From: Candidatus Poribacteria bacterium
GTDB taxonomy: Bacteria > Poribacteria > WGA-4E > WGA-3G
Assembly: GCA_028824685.1 (NCBI GenBank)
Contig: JAPPCZ010000058.1
Span: forward strand, 1-37,201
DNA: 37,201 nucleotides
Reading direction: 5' to 3'
Shown here: positions 7,329 to 15,860 of the stretch, piece after piece
Layout of the letters: every line of letters begins with the position of its first letter
How positions within the stretch are numbered: the stretch's first letter is position 1
Translations under genes and position numbers: made by a program
The notes under the pieces: generated by a model
The model's database searches: none
Told to the model about the DNA's origin: nothing
Seen by the model: only the letters and a program-made list of their open reading frames with translations

Positions 7329-9116
7329 TTAAAAGAAGCCATTGATGAACAAAACAGCACGTATCGTGTCCGCTTGCTGAAATCCTGTAGCATAGAGGTC
7401 GTTTGTTTCATCAATATACTCGTATCTATTTTTACCAAAGAAGTGTGTTATTTCAAAGTTCAGGCGGAATGTTCGGCTTAAGTCATAATAGATGCCACCG
7501 CCCCAGTCTGAAAGTTTTGCGTAAAAATCGAAAAATCTGAAGTTACTCCGATCAAGTGCGTCATTGATGAAATCCAGACGGATTGTACTGAGGTATGCGT
7601 AAACCCGCGCCTCACGATAATTGTAGATGCTGTGGTCGCGTATCCAAGTGAAATCTAACTGAACTCGGTTATCCCAAGATGATTCCGTGGTTCTATCATC
7701 TGGATTGAAAGTGCCACGGAAATCCTCAAAATCCTGTGCTCGGTAATAACTCGTATCCGTCATCCGAATAAACCTGAGTCGGTTAGACAGCGCAAGTCGA
7801 TAGTCCTCATTGAAATCATAAGAGAAAGTTAAATTCGCGCCTGCCGAATCCTGAATTATCTGTTCATCAAAATCAGATTTTGTGTATAGATCCGCATCCA
7901 GATCATCTTGATTATCAATTTCAATATCGTGTAGATCACGCGTATAACTGAGTTTCAACTCGGTTTGAAACATTGAAGAAAACAGGGATTTAGTTGGGGC
8001 ATACTTTCTAAACCGTAACGTTGTTGGATTGAGATAATATAAGTTCCCGTTTGTATCAATTCCTTTGAGTCGAAGTGCGACATCTGTTTCAACCTCGCGT
8101 TGAAATGGAACGAGCAACTTTTGGATATATGCACCATCAGTTGTAAATCTTTGGATTCTGCGTAGCCGATACCTAAACGATTTTACATAACCATCATAAC
8201 GTGGAGTGGGATCGTCAAGCCGCTTTGGAAGTGTAGAGAGAAAATCTTTTAAATACTTTGCCTTGTCAGCGACAAGAAGCGATCCATCTGTTAGGGCTGT
8301 GATGCGAAATGGTGCGATAAATTGTCCGCCTGCATCTCCATATTCACCGAAGGCAAATAGAAATTTTCCTTCCGAACTGTATTTCACTACCCGATGTCCT
8401 TTTTCACCAGCAATATAGAGGTTTCCCGCTTTGTCCACAGTCATATCAGCCGGATGAATCGCTTGTCCAGCGCCCGGTTGAGCAATAGCATAGTGAGCAA
8501 TCGGATTTCCGTTTGCATCAAGTTTGTAAATTAAACCATCATCATAAACGTAGAGGTTATTCTGAAAATCTACAGTAAGTAAAAATTCACGCTTTGTGTC
8601 ACCATGCGGAATAATGAGTGCATATTTACCTTCACTATCAAGACCGGGTGCAGCAGCTTCAAGGTTATCGAGCCTTTTACTGAAATCCTGTATCGGAAAA
8701 CTTACGACGAATTGTCCATTTGCATCGAATTTATGGACACAAGGACCGTAGTTGAAGATTTTCGGATTGTCTGTTCCTGAAATGTGTTGCAGTATCCAAT
8801 CCATCACATAGATGGAGTTATCAGTTCCGATGGTTATAGCAGTAGGTTTTATGAATCGAAACGCCGAAGAATCTGTCACCTCAATGTCAAAAGCAAACTC
8901 TCCTGTTTGAGTGAACTTATGAATTTTGAAGTTATCCGTATCTGTGATGTAAACTGCTCCATCGGGCCCGAACGCCATGAACAAGTTTTTTGCGAATTGT
9001 GCTTCTCCTTCCCCTTTTCCACCGAATTCATCGACAAATTTGAACTTTTCTGCAGCATTAAGACTCAATGGGATTAGCAATAGAATAGAGAACGTTAGAA
9101 TTTTTAGTTTTAACAT
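7329..9116 (-). CDS. NHL-repeat protein with C-terminal beta-barrel-like domain
   Basis: A 595-aa exported protein. A signal peptide lies at residues 1-22 (MLKLKILTF...LSLNAA). Residues about 30-330 hold NHL-type propeller repeats (for example GEGEAQFAKNLFMAFGPDGA and HPADMTVDKAGNLYIAGEKG). Residues about 350-595 alternate aromatic and polar residues in long strands with tight acidic turns and end in NGFF, a terminal phenylalanine typical of outer-membrane beta-barrels. The likely location is therefore the outer membrane, with the propeller in the periplasm. I chose ATG 9116 over a TTG at 9170 because the signal peptide begins exactly there; no strong ribosome binding site is visible. It follows nusB by 71 bp. 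Its function is unknown. Confidence 0.7.
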   Translation of the reverse strand: MLKLKILTFSILLLIPLSLNAAEKFKFVDEFGGKGEGEAQFAKNLFMAFGPDGAVYITDTDNFKIHKFTQTGEFAFDIEVTDSSAFRFIKPTAITIGTDNSIYVMDWILQHISGTDNPKIFNYGPCVHKFDANGQFVVSFPIQDFSKRLDNLEAAAPGLDSEGKYALIIPHGDTKREFLLTVDFQNNLYVYDDGLIYKLDANGNPIAHYAIAQPGAGQAIHPADMTVDKAGNLYIAGEKGHRVVKYSSEGKFLFAFGEYGDAGGQFIAPFRITALTDGSLLVADKAKYLKDFLSTLPKRLDDPTPRYDGYVKSFRYRLRRIQRFTTDGAYIQKLLVPFQREVETDVALRLKGIDTNGNLYYLNPTTLRFRKYAPTKSLFSSMFQTELKLSYTRDLHDIEIDNQDDLDADLYTKSDFDEQIIQDSAGANLTFSYDFNEDYRLALSNRLRFIRMTDTSYYRAQDFEDFRGTFNPDDRTTESSWDNRVQLDFTWIRDHSIYNYREARVYAYLSTIRLDFINDALDRSNFRFFDFYAKLSDWGGGIYYDLSRTFRLNFEITHFFGKNRYEYIDETNDLYATGFQQADTIRAVLFINGFF

Positions 9117-9187
9117 TATTATTTTAAGATGTGATTTAGATATACCCGGACTACTGAAGATAAACTTCAAATCTGGATGGATTAGGT

Positions 9188-9601
9188 CTATTGCATCTCT
9201 TCATGTTTTTTTCGGATGTTATCAAGAACGCCATTGATAAACTTCGGGGAATTGGGGGTACTGTAAGATTTGGCAATTTCTACCGCTTCATTGATAGAAG
9301 TTGCAGCGTCAATTTCGTCAATATACAGGATTTCATACGTTGCGATCCGCAAAATAGATAAGTCTACAATGGGCATTCGGTGGAGTCGCCAATTTTTGGC
9401 GGTTGCTTGGAGCTCCGCGTCAATCGTTTCAAGATTTGAAGTGGTGCCTTCAACGAGTTGCAGTGCAAACGGTCTAAGTTCTGTTGATATATCTTGGCTC
9501 TGCCAGAACTTTTCCATAACGAGTTGTATCGGCTCTGCGGTGAGGTGAATCTGATATAGCATTTGCATCGCGACGATGCGCGACTGTCTACGAGAGGGCA
9601 T
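9188..9601 (-). CDS. nusB: Transcription antitermination factor NusB
   Basis: A 137-aa cytoplasmic RNA-binding protein of normal NusB length. The N-terminus SRRQSRIVAMQMLYQI is the arginine-rich family signature (R-x3-R-x3-AxQxLY). The C-terminal core has the typical PIVDLSILRIATYEILY and SINEAVEIAKSYSTPNSPKFINGVLDNI. NusB binds boxA RNA with NusE (ribosomal protein S10) to promote rRNA antitermination. No ribH or other usual neighbour is present here. The ATG is preceded only by a weak purine stretch. The upstream 340 bp contain repeats. Confidence 0.95.
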   Translation of the reverse strand: MPSRRQSRIVAMQMLYQIHLTAEPIQLVMEKFWQSQDISTELRPFALQLVEGTTSNLETIDAELQATAKNWRLHRMPIVDLSILRIATYEILYIDEIDAATSINEAVEIAKSYSTPNSPKFINGVLDNIRKKHEEMQ

Positions 9602-9942
9602 CGGAGTTCCACATTTTCAATGGTGTTTGTGATGTGTAATATTATACGGATTTTTAGGCGGGGTGTCAAGGGAAATGCAGAGCCATTCAATTCTCCAATA
9701 ATCGCACATGCTACATCTGTTCTTCTTGTAGGAGCGATCTCCGAATCGCGACGAAACGCCTTGATAGTCGGGAATCGGAGTTCCCTCCCGCTGAATCATG
9801 TGGAATGCCAAACGCGCATTCCGCCAAGCGCATTCAGCGTTGATTCACAGCTTAAAAGTGTTCAAGTAATTCTAAAACCTACTATAAGAAACCACACATA
9901 AGCATTTGCAAAGCGCGCCTAAAAGCAGGTGGTTTCTTCATT
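9602..9942. repeat. Intergenic region with degenerate GTAGGAGCGA palindromic repeats
   Basis: No gene. It holds CCATTCAATTCTCCAATAAT at about 9684-9703, also found inverted near 36867-36886. It also holds TAGGAGCGATCTCCGAATCG (9729-9748 and a little beyond), found inverted at 24498-24521. A hairpin-plus-GTTGATT unit lies at about 9808-9845 (AATGCCAAACGCGCATTCC and onward to GCGTTGATTC). These are degenerate members of the palindromic families seen elsewhere in the window. Confidence 0.65.
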
Positions 9943-10455
9943 TTATTCATCTTTTTCTAGAAATAGTTCCTGAAATTTGGAGACAACCCCGTTTGTCATT
10001 TTTTCCAATTCGTTTTTAGAAAATAGATATAGACCTGTTCGAGAATGTTCAATCAGGTTTTCCGTAAGGTTGTTAACACGCTCCCAATTTGAAACAGCGA
10101 CATCTTGTTTGAGAATACTATTGTCAAAATAATCAAGATACTGAATACAAGCGGCAATATTATCGGTTTTTTGCATCTTTTCTCCGGCGCGTGCTTCTAC
10201 AACAACAACGGATATTACATAAGATACGCCTTCTTCAATATCCAAAACGACACTTATATTTTCTATTTTTCTAAATGCTTTAAGCAAATATTCTGTAACC
10301 AATGGTTTAAGATCATTTTCACCTGCGATATCAAGCAATATTTTAATTTTCTGCGGCTGTTCGGACGTTTCTTGAACAGGTATACTTTCTAATGAGATTG
10401 CTATGCAACTTAGAATTATACCGACGACAAGTAAAAGTATCAAAAATCGTTTCAT
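9943..10455 (-). CDS. Small putative lipoprotein of unknown function
   Basis: A 170-aa protein with a hydrophobic N-terminus (MKRFLILLLVVGIILSC). The cysteine at about residue 17, preceded by I-L-S, forms a plausible lipobox, so lipidation is possible. The mature part is mixed alpha/beta with a strand-rich centre (NISVVLDIEEGVSYVISVVVVEARAG). This is loosely like small periplasmic proteins that assemble as ring or scaffold subunits, but no family is recognised. The start ATG has AAGGA 8 nt upstream. Flanking intergenic regions of over 300 bp on both sides suggest it is transcribed alone. Confidence 0.6.
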   Translation of the reverse strand: MKRFLILLLVVGIILSCIAISLESIPVQETSEQPQKIKILLDIAGENDLKPLVTEYLLKAFRKIENISVVLDIEEGVSYVISVVVVEARAGEKMQKTDNIAACIQYLDYFDNSILKQDVAVSNWERVNNLTENLIEHSRTGLYLFSKNELEKMTNGVVSKFQELFLEKDE

Positions 10456-10834
10456 TTTATTTTCCTTCTGGTATTTTTTAGTATGTGAGAAAACCTTTTT
10501 GTGAGATTTAATGTTTGGTCATCTATCCCACAAAAATCCTGGGTTACATTTAATGAGTTTCTTTTATAACGTAGGTTTGCTATAAGAATTCAAGTACTGA
10601 CAAATTGCCTTATGGCATTAAGACGCGTTTTAAGGTAAGAAAAGTTGCATAAATGAATCTTAACGTGAGTTTGATATTGGATAGCGCAATGCTGCGTGTA
10701 GACACCGCACCCGTTTTCTATAGTAAGTCTATAATTATTGAGACACTTTATACCCGAAAAGATTGCAAAATTCATTTAATGTATGCGGGTATAGATTTTC
10801 CGCATACATTTAGCGTTTTCCTTGACAGATTCGG
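10456..10834. other. Intergenic region without a recognised gene
   Basis: AT-rich spacer between two minus-strand genes. It includes two direct-orientation fragments resembling the AACGTGAGTTTGGTATAA repeat end (near 10566 and 10662) and the hairpin at 10778-10810. A plus-strand frame here that runs into the neighbouring gene is not supported. Confidence 0.4.
10778..10810 (-). terminator. Hairpin downstream of the TlpA gene cluster
   Basis: AATGTATGCGG (10778-10788) pairs perfectly with CCGCATACATT (10800-10810) around an 11-nt loop, 24 bp past the stop codon of the last TlpA gene. The U-tract on the minus strand is poor (AAATGAATTTTG). It could terminate transcription or protect the 3' end of the message. 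Confidence 0.45.
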
Positions 10835-12154
10835 TCACTTACTCTCAGCTTTCTTCTTGAGTGCTTCCACGACGAGACCTTCCAACTTTTCACCTCTGGC
10901 TTTATGCGTAATTAGTTTGCCATCTCTATCAATAAGCCACTGTTCCGGAACACCGGTAATTGTAAACTGCTGTGCGATTGGATCGTTCTCCCACCTTTCA
11001 CCGCTGTAAATCTGCCGCCACTGGATGTCATTTTCCTTAATGTAGTCCCGCAGTGCCGATTCCTTATCATCGAGACTGACCCCGATGATGTCAAATCCCT
11101 GATCCTTATAGGTAGCGTAAACCCTTTTAAGGTTGGGCATTTCATCAATGCAGAAGCCACACCAGACTCCCCAAAAGTCAAGCAAGACAACTTTTCCACG
11201 ATAGTCCTGAAGCGAAATTGGCTTACCATCAAGGTCGGTTACTGAAAAATCTGTCACAGGTTTTCCCCACAATTCATATTTGGGATCAGACTTCCGATAG
11301 TAGACTTCGGCGAGTTCAGTATTGCCCAATTTCTCATAAATGTCGGCAAGTCTCACGAGAATAACCCCCTCGTCGGGCTGCCGCTGCTCAGCTGCCTTAA
11401 AAATCTCAAGCAGCTCCTCATAGAGCCTTACGCCCTTAAGTTTCCTGTGCACTGAGCGGTACCCATTATTGTCTGGTATCATGCCTGGTGACTTGAAACG
11501 TTCAATAAGGGCATCTGCTGATTTTTCGTTTCCGACCTTGGTGTAGAGTACGACAAGCCGTGGGTAGAGATCAAAGAACCGCCGATCATCTGGGTGTTGT
11601 GAAAGTGCGTTTTCAAAAGCAGTAATCGCGGCTTTGTGGCTACCATACATATCTTCCGGCACGTATTTCCAATTAGCAACTAACCTGTAAATATTCAAGG
11701 AAAAACTCAAGTTTAGACGGTCCTCAAAGTCTTCATTTAGGTGATGGAAACATCGGACAAGCGGTGTAACATCGCCATACACCAAACGTTCTTCATTTTT
11801 CCCCTCTCGATTCTCAGGGTGGAATTGGTAGTCATAACTTACAGACATTTTCGGGTCTGCATTGCTGGAAAGAAGTGGTTTGCCACACTCTTCATCTGCT
11901 GGACACAGCAAGAGGTTTGCCTCCGGCAAATACTTCGGATGGAGTTCCGATAGCCATTCTGGAAAATCACCGTGTTCTTTCTTATAGGCTTCAACAGCCT
12001 TGCCAATCGCAACCAAATTTTGCGTGCAGATTTCAATATTTTTCTCATGCTGTTCCGTCATCAGATCTTCGCTCTGCTTTTCCGCAGGTGTATCTGCGTT
12101 TGCAGAAGTAATCAACAAACCCAGCACGATTGCCACAGTCAAAATTGCTCTCAT
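10835..12154 (-). CDS. Secreted TlpA-like thioredoxin with pseudopilin-like and TPR-like regions
   Basis: A 439-aa exported protein. A signal peptide covers residues 1-20 (ends TSANA). Residues about 38-140 form a module with KYLPEANLLLCPADE and a YGDVTPLVRCFHH ending, resembling the C-terminal region of type II secretion pseudopilin-like (H-X9-DG) proteins. Residues about 170-290 are helical and TPR-like (EKLGNTELAEVYYRKSDP). Residues about 295-439 are a TlpA/ResA-type thioredoxin with active site WCGFC (C332, C335) and the cis-proline region TGVPEQWLIDRDGKL. The likely role is thiol-disulfide exchange in the periplasm. It is the last of four genes sharing this module and has its own leader, nearly duplicated upstream of the next paralogue. 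AAAAAAGGAG precedes the ATG. Confidence 0.8.
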   Translation of the reverse strand: MRAILTVAIVLGLLITSANADTPAEKQSEDLMTEQHEKNIEICTQNLVAIGKAVEAYKKEHGDFPEWLSELHPKYLPEANLLLCPADEECGKPLLSSNADPKMSVSYDYQFHPENREGKNEERLVYGDVTPLVRCFHHLNEDFEDRLNLSFSLNIYRLVANWKYVPEDMYGSHKAAITAFENALSQHPDDRRFFDLYPRLVVLYTKVGNEKSADALIERFKSPGMIPDNNGYRSVHRKLKGVRLYEELLEIFKAAEQRQPDEGVILVRLADIYEKLGNTELAEVYYRKSDPKYELWGKPVTDFSVTDLDGKPISLQDYRGKVVLLDFWGVWCGFCIDEMPNLKRVYATYKDQGFDIIGVSLDDKESALRDYIKENDIQWRQIYSGERWENDPIAQQFTITGVPEQWLIDRDGKLITHKARGEKLEGLVVEALKKKAESK

Positions 12155-12263
12155 TTCAGTATTCTCCTTTTTTAGATTTCTTACGAATAATATTGGACAT
12201 TTCCCATATCTATGGGAACTTACTTGGGTTTAAGTTACCCTTGATTATAAGACACAAATTAGG
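12155..12263 (-). promoter_or_regulatory. Duplicated leader of the TlpA paralogues (copy 1)
   Basis: The 109 bp before this TlpA gene are nearly the same as 13578-13687 before the next paralogue. They share the ribosome-binding block (TTTTTTAGATTTCTTACGAA on the plus strand) and the block ATCTATGGGAACTTACTTGG. In this copy TTCCCAT and ATGGGAA form a 7-bp hairpin. Either a shared regulatory leader or a recent tandem duplication explains it. Confidence 0.55.
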
Positions 12264-13577
12264 CTATTCATTCTCGGTTTTGTCCTTGAGTGCTTCCACG
12301 ACGAGACGTTCTAACGCAATTCCTCTGGCTTCGCGTGAAATTAAGGTGCCATCTCTGGCAATAAGCCACGGTGCTGGGATTGCGTTAATATGATACTGCT
12401 CTGCAAGAGAACTATTCCATCTTTGACCACTGAAAATCTGCCGCCAAGAAATGTCATTCTCCTTGAGGTAGTTGCGCAATCTTGTCTCATCAGTATCAAG
12501 ACTGACACCGATGACATCAAATCCTTGGTCCTTATAGGAGTTATACACCCTTTTTACATTCGGCATTTCAATGATGCAGGGTGGACACCAAACCGCCCAG
12601 AAGTCGAGTAGAACAACTTTTCCGCGATATTGTTCAAGCGAAATCGGTTTACCGTCAAGGTCCGTTGCAGTAAAATCTGGGACAACCTTTCCTACCAGCG
12701 CTGCCATAGGATCAGCTTTTTTCTGGTATTCCGCTGCGAGTTCGGAATTGCCGAGTTTCTCATGAATTCGCGCAAGTTCATTAAGAACGAAGAACTTATT
12801 CGGATACTGTTTTTCAAGTGTCTCATAAACAGTAAGCATTTCTTCATACCGATTCGCGTTTTCAAGAATCGCACCGAGCATAGTTTGTGTCTGAAGATCA
12901 CCCGGTTTTACGGATGATCTGAAACGCTTAATGAGACTATCAACATCTTTTTTCTCACCAACTTCAATGTAGAGATGGACAAGCGAAGAATAGAGTTTGA
13001 AGGAACGCACAATATCCGGTTGTCGTTGAAGTCCCGCTTCCAAAGCGATGATGGTTTTTTCGATAGTTTCATACATCACTTCCGGCGTATCTTGCCAGAC
13101 ACCGGGTGATTTATACACCTTAAAAGAGAAACCCAAGTTTAAACATTCAAATTCTTGATTTTTATGATGACGACACCTTGCAAGCGGTATCACATCACCA
13201 TATACGGCTCGGTTTTCCTGTGTGCTTTTTCGGTATGCGGGGTGAAATTGGTAGCCGTAACTCACTGGCATTTCTGGGTCTGCATTCTTAGTAAAAACTG
13301 GCTTACCATCTCTGGTATCTGCTGGACAAAGCAAGATATTTGCGTCTGGCAGATATTTCGGAAAAAGATCAGATAGCCATTCTGGAAAATCACCATGTTC
13401 CTTCTGATAAGCTTGGATTGCCTTGCCAATTGCAAGCAAATTTTGTGTGCAAAGTTTTATGTTTTTTTCGTGCTGTTCCGTAATCAAACCTTCGTTAGAC
13501 TTTTCTGCAGGTGGATGTGCATTCACAGAAGTTATCAGGAAACTCAGCACCATTGCCACAGTCAAAATTGCTTTCAT
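12264..13577 (-). CDS. Secreted TlpA-like thioredoxin, paralogue 2
   Basis: A 437-aa exported protein with the same architecture as its downstream neighbour: signal peptide 1-20 (ends TSVNA), pseudopilin-like module about 38-140 (KYLPDANILLCPADT, YGDVIPLARCRHH), TPR-like helices about 170-290, and a TlpA/ResA thioredoxin domain about 295-437. The active site is WCPPC (C331, C334), and the cis-proline loop is NAIPAPWLIARDGTL. The CPPC dipeptide differs from CGFC and CGPC in the paralogues, which would tune redox potential differently. It lies 109 bp upstream of the CGFC gene and 139 bp downstream of the selenoprotein gene. The ATG has AAAAAAGGAG upstream. The likely role is periplasmic thiol redox. 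Confidence 0.8.
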   Translation of the reverse strand: MKAILTVAMVLSFLITSVNAHPPAEKSNEGLITEQHEKNIKLCTQNLLAIGKAIQAYQKEHGDFPEWLSDLFPKYLPDANILLCPADTRDGKPVFTKNADPEMPVSYGYQFHPAYRKSTQENRAVYGDVIPLARCRHHKNQEFECLNLGFSFKVYKSPGVWQDTPEVMYETIEKTIIALEAGLQRQPDIVRSFKLYSSLVHLYIEVGEKKDVDSLIKRFRSSVKPGDLQTQTMLGAILENANRYEEMLTVYETLEKQYPNKFFVLNELARIHEKLGNSELAAEYQKKADPMAALVGKVVPDFTATDLDGKPISLEQYRGKVVLLDFWAVWCPPCIIEMPNVKRVYNSYKDQGFDVIGVSLDTDETRLRNYLKENDISWRQIFSGQRWNSSLAEQYHINAIPAPWLIARDGTLISREARGIALERLVVEALKDKTENE

Positions 13578-13687
13578 TTTAGTATTCTCCTTTTTTAGAT
13601 TTCTTACGAAATAAGATTGAACATTTCCTTTATCTATGGGAACTTACTTGGGTTTAAGAGTACTCTCGCAATTATTTGACACAAATT
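13578..13687 (-). promoter_or_regulatory. Duplicated leader of the TlpA paralogues (copy 2)
   Basis: Sequence close to 12155-12263, including the block ATCTATGGGAACTTACTTGG and the AAAAAAGGAGAATACT ribosome-binding region (minus strand). The hairpin seen in copy 1 is partly lost here (CTTTAT instead of CCATAT), so the hairpin may not be the selected part. Confidence 0.5.
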
Positions 13688-13716
13688 AAACTTGCGAAAA
13701 TCCTGTACAAGTTCGG

Positions 13717-15723
13717 CTATTCTTTTTTTATCTTGTCCTTGAGTGCTTCCACTACAAGACGTTCTAAATCTGGCTCTCTGCCTTCGCGAGAGATCAACTT
13801 GTGGTTGGCTTCATAGGCGATCAATTTGCCATTTTTACCGATAAGCCACCGGACTGGAATAGTGCGAACATCATACTGTTGGGCAAGCGGGCTCTGCCGT
13901 TCTTGTCCGCTAAAAACCTGGCGCCAAGGAATATTATTTTTTTTCAGGTAGTTGTGCAGTTTCGTTTCATCGGTGTCAAGGTTAACCCCGATAACGTCAA
14001 ATCCCTGATCTTTGTAGGTATCGTAAATCTTTTTGACATTCAGTACATCACTGATGCAGAAACTATTCCAGACCGCCCAAAAATCGATCAAAACGACTTT
14101 CCCGCGATATTGCTGGAGCGAAATCGGCTTGCCATCAAGATCAATTGCGGAAAAATCGGGAACAGGTTTTCCAATCAACACCAAGGTGGGCTTAATTTTG
14201 CTGAGATATTCCATTGCGAGTTCAGTGTTTCCTAATTCTTCATGAATCTCGGCAATTCGCCGGGATAGGATGCGCTTTTCCGGGTACTGCGCTTCAAGTT
14301 TTTTGAAAAGTTGAAGCACATCCTCACCCCGATTTGCCCTCTTAAGCAAATAACCGAGGGTTAAATGCTCCTTAAGGTTTTCAGTGTTCATGACTGATTT
14401 GAAGCGGTCAATAAGCTGATCTACATCTTTTTCCCGTCCACTTTCAATATAGAGACGGGAGAGCATCGGGTAGATATCCAAAAGACTTTCATGATCCGGC
14501 TGTCGTTGAAGTTTCTCTTCTAAATCGGCGATAGATTTTTTGATGGTTGTCTCGTTGATATCTTCGATCGATTCTTGTGCGGCAACTTCCACTCCTATAG
14601 ATGATTTTAAGAATTCTAAATATCGAGGTATTCGCTCTGTACGAGGCGCATAATCGCTACGAAGTAAGCTCTCGCCAGGCAGATGTTCAATTACTTCCAA
14701 TTCGGGAGTAAGTGTCAGAGTATCCACAGAATCGGTGTAATGTTGTCGGAGTTTCGTTGCCAAGGCAGCTGCATTTACGCCTTTGGCACCTGTCTGCAGC
14801 TCGGGCAAATCCCTGAGCAATACCCAGATATTCACAAAGTGCCTATTGAGCAATTTGATAATTTTCGGTGAGGAGAGCGGACCCGCTCTCAAAACTTTGC
14901 CCGACCCTCAGCATGATTCATCGTCAAGTACACCAAATAAAAGTACTGCATGAATTGGACGATTCAGTGCTTTCGCGCGTTCAACCGCATCTTCAATCGG
15001 GGTCCACTCAATTTCGGTGAACTTGTAGAGCGAATTCTCAAACTTCTTTCCAACTTCTTCCGCAGTGATAGCAGTTTCCCAATCAATTGATTTTCGTTGT
15101 GGTTCTGATAAACTGCAGAGTTCCATGCGCGGTACAAACCCCAAGTCGCGTGAGGTGAAAGCACCCATATCGACGTTGCTATTGCGTCTCGGAAGCGATA
15201 GTCTAAATTGACAAATCGTTCCGTCGTTGAGATTAATGATCAGATGTCCAGCAAATTGTGCGGGTCTCAAGTAGGCACCAATGGATGCGTCCAATATGAA
15301 GCGCGCATGGATTCGGAAGACAATATCAGCATATTCAGGCGAAAGTGCTCGTAAGCACGCCTTTGCACCGTTCCGACCGTGTTTGATATTCATTGTTGCG
15401 CCTGGATGAAACTGTTGGAGAAAGGGGAGAATCGCCTCCGACTTCAAGTCCCAAACATCCCCGACGTTAGCGGTTGATGGTGGAAGAAAGACTTGGAAAT
15501 CCGTTGTGCTGTAATTCTTCATCGGATGTGCAGGTCCGGGATTGAACAACTCCAACCACTGTTCCCACGCCATATACACCGGTTCTTGCCACTTTGCTTT
15601 GGCTCGATTAAACTTTTCTTCTGTTGACCAATGCAGGTTATTCGCTGTATTTTCAATCGGATCCCAATATGCATGCATCGGGACGTTCACTGAAGTTTTT
15701 AGCACGTTATTGAGGTCTATCAC
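13717..15723 (-). CDS. Selenoprotein N homologue (Sec at UGA 14908-14910) fused to degenerate TlpA domain
   Basis: Reading the in-frame UGA as selenocysteine joins two frames into one 668-aa protein with U272. Around it the protein reads LDDESCUGSGKVLRAGPL, the SCUG redox centre of animal selenoprotein N. The flanks also match SelN: YLRPAQFAGHLI, SNVDMGAF, GFVPRMEL, then after Sec the NIWVLLRDLPELQ segment and IPRYLEFLK. SelN core: residues 1 to about 375. TPR-like helices: about 385-515. TlpA-like domain: about 518-668, where the CXXC is N553-S-F-C556, so the nucleophilic cysteine is lost. No signal peptide is seen, unlike the secreted paralogues. I start at GTG 15723, 8 nt after AGGAG; an earlier GTG at 15732 abuts that site. 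An in-frame stop at 15799-15801 limits extension. Sec insertion genes (selA, selB, selC, selD) are not in the window. The role is inferred to be thiol/selenol redox. Confidence 0.88.
14869..14910 (-). promoter_or_regulatory. Candidate bacterial SECIS element
   Basis: Starting at the UGA itself (14910-14908), UGAG can pair with CUCA at the far end (14872-14869). Inside, a perfect 7-bp helix GAGAGCG/CGCUCUC carries an apical loop GGUC. The loop begins 25 nt after the UGA. Bacterial SECIS elements lie immediately 3' of the UGA within the coding region and have a short apical loop with a conserved G; this fits. The hairpin codes for the S-G-K-V-L-R-A-G-P-L segment, so protein constraint and RNA structure overlap. 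Confidence 0.75.
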
Positions 15724-15778
15724 TGCTTCCACTCCTATTGTATAGTAGATTTTAGAATTACTTTGACACTCTGTATCA

Positions 15779-15798
15779 GCGAGGTTAGGAAACCTCGC
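15779..15798. repeat. Small hairpin upstream of the selenoprotein gene
   Basis: GCGAGGTT-AGGA-AACCTCGC is a perfect 8-bp stem with a 4-nt loop in the spacer between the M56-thioredoxin gene and the selenoprotein gene. It could be a partial terminator, a small dispersed repeat or an mRNA processing site. Only one copy is seen here. Confidence 0.45.
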
Positions 15799-15860
15799 CT
15801 ACCGAGAGGTGAAAATGTCAACTAATTTTTAATTTACGATAAGGATAATTTGGTAACGTC

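Noticed and set aside
9117..9170. Earlier TTG start for the NHL/barrel protein
   Set aside because: The extra 18 residues would bury the signal peptide that begins at ATG 9116.
13717..14892. A separate thioredoxin gene starting at TTG 14892
   Set aside because: The frame is continuous with the upstream SelN-like frame through the UGA at 14908-14910, and the residues on both sides of the UGA match one family. A start at 14892 would cut the protein inside the SelN core and has no fitting ribosome binding site.
14908..14910. Nonsense mutation or pseudogene at the UGA
   Set aside because: Both halves are intact, the UGA lies exactly at the Sec position of the SCUG motif, and a hairpin follows immediately.
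13717..15723. General reassignment of UGA to a sense codon
   Set aside because: UGA is used as an ordinary stop, for example at 18200-18202 for the BlaI-type gene, and no other gene needs readthrough.
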